A DNA stretch of 5,996 nucleotides from Bacteroidota bacterium (GTDB lineage Bacteria > Bacteroidota > Rhodothermia > Balneolales > HLUCCA01), in contig DLXM01000265.1 of the NCBI GenBank assembly GCA_003448835.1, positions 1,198 through 7,193 of the forward strand. Reading direction: 5' to 3'. Below are positions 1 through 4,658 of the stretch, piece by piece. The position numbers and the translations under genes are program-made. Below the pieces are notes generated by a model that worked only from the letters and a program-made list of their open reading frames with translations, was not told the origin of the DNA and made no database searches. Position 1 is the stretch's first letter, and the number at the start of each line of letters is the position of its first letter.

Positions 1-602
1 TCGTACTTTCGAAGGATAAGCAGAATAAATGAGCCCGAAATTCCGGGTAAAATCATGGCTGTAATCGCAAGAGCTCCACTCAAAAATACAAACCACATTG
101 CCTCGGGAGTATCGGTTGGCACCAATGTAACCACACGTAATCCAATTGCAGTACCCACAACTATCCATAACACATTCCCAACAGTGATTTTACCTAATCC
201 TTTTAGAACATACCAAACTGAGCCAACAATCAATCCAAAAAACAATCCATAGACTGGTTCAGGATGTGTAAACATCAACTCCGGCAACTTGATGACCCGG
301 GTTACAAACATTATTGCAGACAAAATACCGGACAACAAAACCACCAGAAAAAACCAGTGAACCTGATTGAAAACTTCCGAAATCTTTAGCGACAATAATG
401 ATTTTAACGTTTGAGTATCAACACTTTTAATTGCATCAATAAGGCGTTGATATATTCCTAAAATCAATGCCATGGTTCCACCACTAACCCCGGGGACAAC
501 ATCAGCAGAGCCCATCATAAAGCCTTTTACAAACAATGATGGAATCTCCTTCGAAGTTGTAACATCTTTGAAATCCGAGGTTTCGTTTCCAGTTTTAATC
601 AT
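1..602 (-). CDS. popT: DUF368 family polyprenyl-phosphate translocase (PopT-like), C-terminus beyond the window
   Basis: A polytopic inner-membrane protein of the DUF368 family, shown in other bacteria (PopT) to return undecaprenyl phosphate from the outer to the inner face of the membrane so that it can be reused for wall and surface-glycan synthesis. Translating the minus strand from the ATG at 602-600 gives 200 open residues to the left edge. The family signature GSADVVPGVSGGTMAL lies at residues 31-46, and its internal counterpart AMILPGISGSFILLI at 182-196. These two Pro-Gly-(Val/Ile)-Ser-Gly re-entrant-like motifs are the family hallmark. Hydrophobic segments lie near 83-100, 117-134, 142-160 and 169-196. 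Family members are about 300 residues, so roughly one third is missing at the left edge. There is no Shine-Dalgarno motif before the start; this ATG is chosen because a short polar N-terminus (MIKTGNETSD) precedes the first motif. The gene is divergent from the sulfotransferase. Family assignment is firm; the lipid specificity is inferred from the family. Confidence 0.93.
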   Translation of the reverse strand, partial: MIKTGNETSDFKDVTTSKEIPSLFVKGFMMGSADVVPGVSGGTMALILGIYQRLIDAIKSVDTQTLKSLLSLKISEVFNQVHWFFLVVLLSGILSAIMFVTRVIKLPELMFTHPEPVYGLFFGLIVGSVWYVLKGLGKITVGNVLWIVVGTAIGLRVVTLVPTDTPEAMWFVFLSGALAITAMILPGISGSFILLILRKY

Positions 603-750
603 AATATTTCGAAAAATTTATTGGTACTTTTGGTCTTCTGGTTATCAATATCGAATTTAAAAAGCGTCATTGATTTCTTTATAGTGAACTAGGTCGCTGA
701 AAAGATAAACTTAATTTAACTTTTGGGCATCGCATAATTATATTTCCGGC
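603..750. other. Divergent intergenic spacer between popT and the sulfotransferase gene
   Basis: This AT-rich spacer of 148 bp must contain the promoters of two divergent genes. I see no convincing sigma-70 type -35/-10 pair, no riboswitch-like structure and no Shine-Dalgarno motif next to either ATG. A TATATTTC stretch at 739-746 lies only four bases before the sulfotransferase ATG, so it could be a promoter only if the leader were almost absent. Confidence 0.5.
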
Positions 751-1485
751 ATGCACCGTTTTAAAAAGACAGTAAAAAAACTACGAAATCTCGTTTTTGG
801 TGATAAAAATTACACACCTTTTATTTTGCTATCTACTGCAAGAACCGGTTCAAACCTTCTCAGATCATACTTAAATAATCATCCGGAAATTTTAGTAGAT
901 GATGAGATATTGAAAAAATTAAATAACCGGGATCATCGAAAGATCTTGGAATCCTGCTGGGGTCCTCAACCAAAGAACCTAAAAGCAGTTGGTTTCAAGC
1001 TTTTTTATGGTCACCCCTACGATGAAAAAGACAAACATTCATGGAAGACAATTCTTGAGAAACCTGATTTGCACATCATACACTTAAAGCGTGATAATGC
1101 AGTTAGATCCTTTATATCTGAGCGAATTGCTTTTTATAATGATGAATGGTTGAGTAATGATCAGGCGGAAAAGAGTGCTAAAGAAGCTATTTATTACAAT
1201 CCTGAAAAGTTGCTTCGCAAATTAAATCAACTGGATGATGAAATGGCGTGGGCAGAAAATTTCTTTTCAGGCATCCCTAAAATTGAGGTTGAATACAACG
1301 AATTGACTCAAAAAAGAGATCAGACTATGAACCGGATCACAGAATTTCTGAATATTCAGGATGTCCCTGTAACAACGCCACTAAGACGTCAAAACCCGGA
1401 ATCCATGAGCAAACTGGTGACAAATTGGGATGAAATCACCAGTGTACTCAAGGGAACAAAATGGGAAAAGTATCTAAACGATTAA
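751..1485 (+). CDS. PAPS-dependent sulfotransferase family protein
   Basis: A small P-loop-like sulfotransferase of 244 residues that is expected to move a sulfuryl group from 3'-phosphoadenosine 5'-phosphosulfate to a hydroxyl or amine acceptor. The 5'-phosphosulfate-binding loop is STARTGSNLL at residues 28-37, after a beta strand (FILLS), with the family Arg and Ser/Thr residues present. The 3'-phosphate-binding segment is HLKRDNAVRSFIS at 111-123, with Arg114 and Ser120 in the expected places. The C-terminal region, with RRQNPESMSKLVTNWDEI at 212-229 and then KGTKWEKYL at 234-242, resembles the closing segment of bacterial Sulfotransfer_1/3 proteins. There is no signal peptide or membrane segment, so it is cytoplasmic; the N-terminus is basic. 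No Shine-Dalgarno motif is visible. It stands alone in its orientation, is divergent from popT and converges with the stress-protein gene. The acceptor cannot be deduced; a surface glycan, lipid or secondary metabolite are all possible. Confidence 0.88.
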   Translation: MHRFKKTVKKLRNLVFGDKNYTPFILLSTARTGSNLLRSYLNNHPEILVDDEILKKLNNRDHRKILESCWGPQPKNLKAVGFKLFYGHPYDEKDKHSWKTILEKPDLHIIHLKRDNAVRSFISERIAFYNDEWLSNDQAEKSAKEAIYYNPEKLLRKLNQLDDEMAWAENFFSGIPKIEVEYNELTQKRDQTMNRITEFLNIQDVPVTTPLRRQNPESMSKLVTNWDEITSVLKGTKWEKYLND

Positions 1486-1492
1486 TCGTTTA
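1475..1492. repeat. 18-bp perfect palindrome covering two convergent stop codons; possible bidirectional terminator
   Basis: The sequence TAAACGATTAATCGTTTA is identical to its own reverse complement. The sulfotransferase stop TAA (1483-1485) sits at its centre, and the stress-protein stop (1492-1490 on the minus strand) forms its right end. In RNA it could fold into a stem of seven pairs with a four-base loop on either strand. No T-run follows on either side and the stem is AT-rich, so a strong intrinsic terminator is not supported. A short bidirectional hairpin or a protein-binding site is possible. Confidence 0.55.
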
Positions 1493-2452
1493 AGGTCTCC
1501 AGGTAAGAGTTGGTTTGTTCGTAGCCTGTACGACTTTTTCAGTAGTCGATCCAAGGAACATATGACTCAAACCAGATCTTCCGTGCGTGGTCAAAACAAT
1601 CATATCGGCATTGTCGCTCGCATAATCAGCAATTTCGTAATGAGCTGAAATCCCCTTGGTCACAACAATATTCAATTTGACTGACTTTTCGGTCCCACCA
1701 CGTTTCGAAATAAGAAACAATCCGTTATCAGTTTGATTCAGTGACAGCGAAAATTCCGGGTATTTTTGCATCCACATATCAACGCGTTTCAGCAATTTTT
1801 CCTTAATTGAATCAATCTCATTTTTACCGGCTTCCCGTGCATCATTTTCAGAGAGTGAACCATAAAGTTCAACAACATGGAACAACGTTATTTCAGCCAC
1901 AAGTGAATTCGCAAGTGATGCTGCACCACGAAGTGAATTAAAGGATAATTCGGAGTAGTCTGTCGGAACCAGAATATTATTGATTTCTTTTGGAACAAAT
2001 CCGGAAGGAATTGCCAACACTGGAATTTTGGAGTTACGTACAACTTTTTCAGTAGTCGAACCCCAAAGTATATCACGTCCACCGGCACCGGTAGATCCCA
2101 TAACAATTAAATCAGCATTCGATTCAGTCGCTTCACGAATAATGCATTCTGAAGGTTTGAGTTCAACTCTGGCCAATGTTTTACCACGTAAGTCCTCAGG
2201 GACAAACTGATTCATCTCTTTAACCAAACGCTCTTCGGACTCAGTAATTAAATGCGGGTAAACATCCTTATCCATGTCAAACGGCAACCCAAGTCTGCTA
2301 ACGCTTTCATTCAAATACTTGAATACGGGGATTACGTGTAGCATATCGACCTTGCCACCATATTTTTTAGTAAGCTCAACAGCAAATGGATACGCATTCT
2401 GTGAAACAGGGGAAAAATCCGTAGCGACTAATATTCTATTCAGTTTTAACAT
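1490..2452 (-). CDS. Universal stress protein with two tandem UspA domains
   Basis: A cytoplasmic stress protein of 320 residues built from two Usp domains in one chain, an arrangement common in Bacteroidota and relatives. Domain 1 spans about 4-150: ILVATDFS at 7-14 with the nucleotide-binding Asp12, then MGSTGAGGRDILWGSTTEKVV at 118-138, carrying the phosphate-binding glycines. Domain 2 spans about 157-320: ILVPTDYS at 160-167 with Asp165, then THGRSGLSHMFLGSTTEKVV at 289-308. The classical ATP motif G-2x-G-9x-G(S/T) is slightly altered in both halves: domain 1 has eight instead of nine residues between the second glycine and GS, and domain 2 has Thr288 in place of the first glycine. ATP binding is therefore likely but not certain. 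The C-terminus ends right after the last beta strand (PTLTWRP), so the gene is complete. It is monocistronic, convergent with the sulfotransferase gene (4-bp gap) and divergent from pcm. The ligand and trigger are unknown. Confidence 0.95.
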   Translation of the reverse strand: MLKLNRILVATDFSPVSQNAYPFAVELTKKYGGKVDMLHVIPVFKYLNESVSRLGLPFDMDKDVYPHLITESEERLVKEMNQFVPEDLRGKTLARVELKPSECIIREATESNADLIVMGSTGAGGRDILWGSTTEKVVRNSKIPVLAIPSGFVPKEINNILVPTDYSELSFNSLRGAASLANSLVAEITLFHVVELYGSLSENDAREAGKNEIDSIKEKLLKRVDMWMQKYPEFSLSLNQTDNGLFLISKRGGTEKSVKLNIVVTKGISAHYEIADYASDNADMIVLTTHGRSGLSHMFLGSTTEKVVQATNKPTLTWRP

Positions 2453-2667
2453 GGCTTTAAAAATTAAATATGAAAGTTCTCAATCTAATTCCTTTCATCA
2501 ATGGGACTCGAAATAATGGCTAAACTTTAAGTTTTATAGATATACAAAGTCTGCCAAAGTTCCTTATTAGAAAGTATAGATAAACGACATCCTAAACATA
2601 ACATTTTATGTCAATTTATTAACGGGAAATTTCATAAAGTGACATAGAATTATGTAACTTCCCGATT
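2453..2667. promoter_or_regulatory. Divergent regulatory region between the stress-protein gene and pcm, with several inverted repeats
   Basis: This 215-bp AT-rich spacer holds the promoters of two divergent genes. Visible dyads are AAACTT-T-AAGTTT (2522-2534), ACATAA-CATT-TTATGT (2596-2611) and ACATA-GAAT-TATGT (2642-2655). The last two share the half-sites ACATA and TATGT. A 7-bp pair TATGTCA (2607-2613) / TGACATA (2640-2646) links them, and CGGGAA (2623-2628) pairs with TTCCCG (2659-2664) just before the pcm start. These could be operator sites or a leader hairpin at pcm. In AT-rich DNA some short dyads arise by chance, so the regulatory role is inferred. Neither start codon is preceded by a Shine-Dalgarno motif. 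Confidence 0.4.
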
Positions 2668-3309
2668 ATGAACAAAGGTCGTTACCAAAAACAACGCGAA
2701 GAACTTGTAAAAGTCCTTACAAAAAAAGGGATTAAACACGAGGACGTATTACGCGCCATAAGAACTATTCCCAGACACACTTTTGTTGACTCGGCACTTT
2801 GGGTCCGTGCTTACGAAGATATTGCATTGCCAATCGGGCTTCAGCAAACAATTTCGCAACCATTTACGGTTGCAAGACAAACTGAATTACTCGAAGTGAA
2901 ATCCGGGCAAAAAATCCTCGAAATCGGTACGGGATCGGGGTATCAATGTGCAATTTTATGTGAACTTGGGACGGATGTTTACTCTATTGAACGGCATCGA
3001 GAGTTGTTCGAACGATCCAGGGATCATTTACGTGAACTTGGATATCGACCAACTTTAAAGTGTGATGATGGCACTTTAGGATGGAATGCCTATGCACCTT
3101 TTGATGGTATTGTGGTTACGGCAGGCGCTCCGGTTATACCCAAAGAATTGATCCGGCAGCTAGTTGTTGGTGGAAGATTGGTGATTCCTGTGGGGGATTC
3201 TGTTTCTCAAAAAATGCACCTGATTATTCGGGTCAGTGAGAATGAATATGATGAGCAAATCCACGAAGGTTTTAAGTTTGTGCCTCTTATTGGTAAAGAT
3301 GGGTGGTAG
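2668..3309 (+). CDS. pcm: Protein-L-isoaspartate O-methyltransferase
   Basis: This enzyme methylates L-isoaspartyl residues that form in ageing proteins, using S-adenosylmethionine, and so starts their conversion back to aspartate; it acts in the cytoplasm. At 213 residues it is full length for the family (about 208 in E. coli). The N-terminal helical region (residues 5-55) includes IPRHTFVD at 34-41. Next comes the family signature QTISQPFTVARQTELL at 60-75, containing the conserved Ser63 of the active site. The SAM-binding motif I is ILEIGTGSGYQ at 83-93, with the acidic Glu108 of IER closing the following strand. CDDGTLGW at 132-139 and APFDGIVVTAGAP at 143-155 are the family's later SAM-pocket motifs. 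GGRLVIPVG at 168-176 and FVPLIGKDGW at 204-213 are the usual C-terminal elements, so the protein is complete in spite of the repeat element that begins six bases after its stop. The start is fixed by the length match; no Shine-Dalgarno motif precedes it. It is a single gene, divergent from the stress-protein gene. Confidence 0.97.
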   Translation: MNKGRYQKQREELVKVLTKKGIKHEDVLRAIRTIPRHTFVDSALWVRAYEDIALPIGLQQTISQPFTVARQTELLEVKSGQKILEIGTGSGYQCAILCELGTDVYSIERHRELFERSRDHLRELGYRPTLKCDDGTLGWNAYAPFDGIVVTAGAPVIPKELIRQLVVGGRLVIPVGDSVSQKMHLIIRVSENEYDEQIHEGFKFVPLIGKDGW

Positions 3310-3315
3310 GGGCTC

Positions 3316-3400
3316 GGGTGTGTCTATTTTTGCCACTACGCAACTCTCCGATGCCTCCGGCATCTCCGACTTGCTGAGGCGTCAAAAACAGACATCACCC
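3316..3400. repeat. Long imperfect palindrome (about 85 bp) just downstream of pcm
   Basis: The centre is a perfect hairpin, GATGCC-TCC-GGCATC (3350-3364). Going outward, GCAA (3340-3343) can pair with TTGC (3371-3374), TTTTTG (3327-3332) with CAAAAA (3383-3388), TGTCT (3321-3325) with AGACA (3390-3394), and GGGTG (3316-3320) with CACCC (3396-3400), with mismatches and a one-base bulge at 3395. The right arm is the 18-bp leader plus the start of the first 50-bp unit; the left arm is a degraded inverted copy of the same sequence. It lies six bases after the pcm stop in a convergent junction, so it may act as a transcript-end hairpin. The T-run is inside the stem rather than after it, so it is not a classical intrinsic terminator. 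Confidence 0.75.
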
Positions 3401-3520
3401 TCACTTTGGTTGAAGATGACTAGCTGAGGCGCCAAAACAGACATCCACCCTCGCTATGGTTGAAGATGACTTGCTGAGGCGTCAAAAACAGACATCACCC
3501 TCACTGGGGATAAGATGAGG
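3353..3520. repeat. Repeat block A: 18-bp leader plus three 50-bp tandem units
   Basis: The leader GCCTCCGGCATCTCCGAC (3353-3370) is followed directly by units at 3371-3420, 3421-3470 and 3471-3520. Each unit begins T(T/A)GCTGAGGCG(T/C)C and carries ATCACCCTCACT or a close variant in the middle; the first two end GGTTGAAGATGAC. Unit 2 differs from unit 1 by about four substitutions and two compensating one-base indels. Unit 3 matches unit 1 for its first 35 bases and then diverges. There is no spacer between units. The period of 50 is not a multiple of three and no reading frame continues through it, so it is not protein-coding. After the block, 3521-3570 is unique sequence in which I see nothing. 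Confidence 0.92.
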
Positions 3521-3570
3521 AAATCATGAGTAACTATTCTGAGCACAATTTAAACCAAACCTGATACATT

Positions 3571-3687
3571 GCCTCCGGCATCTCCGACTTGCTGAGGCGT
3601 CAAAAACAAACATCACCCTCACCTCGGTTGAAGATGACTTGCTGAGGCGTCAAAAACAGACACCACCCTCACTTTGGTTAAGATGAC
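3571..3687. repeat. Repeat block B: second leader plus two more tandem units, reaching into the glycosyltransferase gene
   Basis: An exact second copy of the 18-bp leader (3571-3588) is followed by units at 3589-3638 (three substitutions relative to the first unit of block A) and 3639-3687 (49 bp: one substitution and one missing G). The last ten bases, 3678-3687, are inside the minus-strand glycosyltransferase gene and form its stop and last codons. Unlike block A, the sequence left of this leader shows no inverted arm, so block B is only the right half of the palindromic element plus tandem copies. All units point the same way. Confidence 0.9.
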
Positions 3688-4658
3688 TTCAGGTAACTGC
3701 GGAGATACCTGCCGGGAAACAGTGTTACCATCATTAATTCGATTTCTTTTCGGTTGTTTTGTTTAGATTTCCCCGATATCGACACACTTTTGAGCGCATT
3801 TTGAGCCATTTTTTTTCGAATTCCTGAAACAGACAGCTTTTCAATGAATTCAAACAACTCATCTTTAAAATTTGATATCGTATTTCCATCAGCCCAACGT
3901 AATCGTTGCAATATCTTCATCAACCCATCCGCCAATAATTCTATCGGATATGCTTGTTGTTGAATTATTTCATCTACCAATCTCATATAAATGAAAAATC
4001 CATCCATCATGGAACTCAATCTGGACAAATCCGGCCTGACCGATTCCTTCCAAATGCGATAAAATATATCCGGATCAGCATCCACCTCTACCCTATAATT
4101 CGGATTTAATTGCAATGCACGGACATGAATTTCTGGGTCTTCTAATGCCGACATCCCGATGTTAAATCCCCCCAAAGCTTTTAGAAAATCAGAGCGCCAA
4201 ATCGGTGAACTCACAGTCCAGGCAAAATCAAATCGCAAAAAAGCCTCTAAGTAATCCGGTTTGAAACTCGTCATCAACTTTTTCTCCAACCCAAAAGTTT
4301 CAACCTGAAAAACTGCAAAATCCAATGTTGAATGACTCTTCATGAAATCCACACGATGTTTCAAACAATTGACATCCATAAAATCATCTGAATCTAAAAA
4401 AAGGATAAAATCACCTTTAGCTGATGAAATTCCAATATTCCTGCATTGTGAAACACCTTTTGGACCCAATTCGCGTTTCAGACTGACAAATCTGGTGTCT
4501 TTTTGTACAAAATCAGCAACTATAGCACTACTTTCATCTGTAGATCCATCATCAATCAACAGGCATTCCCAATCCGGATACGTTTGATTACGCACCGAAT
4601 CCAGCGTTTCTGCAATAAATTTTGCTGAATTGAAATATGGGATGATGATACTGACCAT
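3678..4658 (-). CDS. Family 2 (GT-A fold) glycosyltransferase
   Basis: A cytoplasmic or membrane-associated glycosyltransferase of 326 residues, expected to transfer a sugar from a nucleotide-sugar donor to a lipid- or glycan-linked acceptor. The fold starts at residue 2 (VSIIIPYFNS), with LLIDDGSTDES at 33-43 carrying the nucleotide-binding Asp36/Asp37, QCRNIGISSAKGDFILFLDSDD at 71-92 carrying the DSD metal motif (89-91), and ALEDPEI at 171-177, whose Glu-Asp pair is the likely catalytic base region. The tail from about 205 is helical and of no recognised family; there are no membrane helices. The ATG shares its first base with the TGA of the upstream GT-C gene (TGATG at 4660-4656), so the two are probably translationally coupled in one operon. 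The last codons and the TAA come from the last copy of the intergenic repeat, so the extreme C-terminus (KSS) may not be ancestral. The sugar and acceptor are unknown. Confidence 0.93.
   Translation of the reverse strand: MVSIIIPYFNSAKFIAETLDSVRNQTYPDWECLLIDDGSTDESSAIVADFVQKDTRFVSLKRELGPKGVSQCRNIGISSAKGDFILFLDSDDFMDVNCLKHRVDFMKSHSTLDFAVFQVETFGLEKKLMTSFKPDYLEAFLRFDFAWTVSSPIWRSDFLKALGGFNIGMSALEDPEIHVRALQLNPNYRVEVDADPDIFYRIWKESVRPDLSRLSSMMDGFFIYMRLVDEIIQQQAYPIELLADGLMKILQRLRWADGNTISNFKDELFEFIEKLSVSGIRKKMAQNALKSVSISGKSKQNNRKEIELMMVTLFPGRYLRSYLKSS

Noticed and set aside
55..660. Plus-strand reading frames at 55-252 and 472-660
   Set aside because: They are antisense to the clearly recognisable popT gene and have no protein-family character; the second runs into the divergent spacer.
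722..746. Bacteroidota-type promoter (TTTG at 722-725, TATATTTC at 739-746) before the sulfotransferase
   Set aside because: The gap of 13 bases is shorter than the usual 19 or so, the second box ends in C instead of G, and it would leave a leader of almost no length.
1888..2516. Further short frames at 1888-2106 (minus), 1980-2210 (plus) and 2274-2516 (plus)
   Set aside because: They lie within the stress-protein gene, or over its start, in other frames and show no recognisable protein features.
3316..3400. Classical intrinsic terminator
   Set aside because: The stem is long but imperfect, and its T-run lies within a stem arm, not directly after the hairpin on either strand.
3160..3427. 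Small reading frames on both strands across the pcm end and the repeats
   Set aside because: They overlap a conserved gene in other frames and run into non-coding repeats. The 50-bp period breaks any frame.
3371..3687. CRISPR array
   Set aside because: The 50-bp units abut each other directly, so there are no unique spacers of regular length between repeats. No cas genes are present.
4342..4587. Plus-strand frame antisense to the GT2 gene
   Set aside because: It mirrors the conserved N-terminal glycosyltransferase motifs on the opposite strand and looks like nothing itself.
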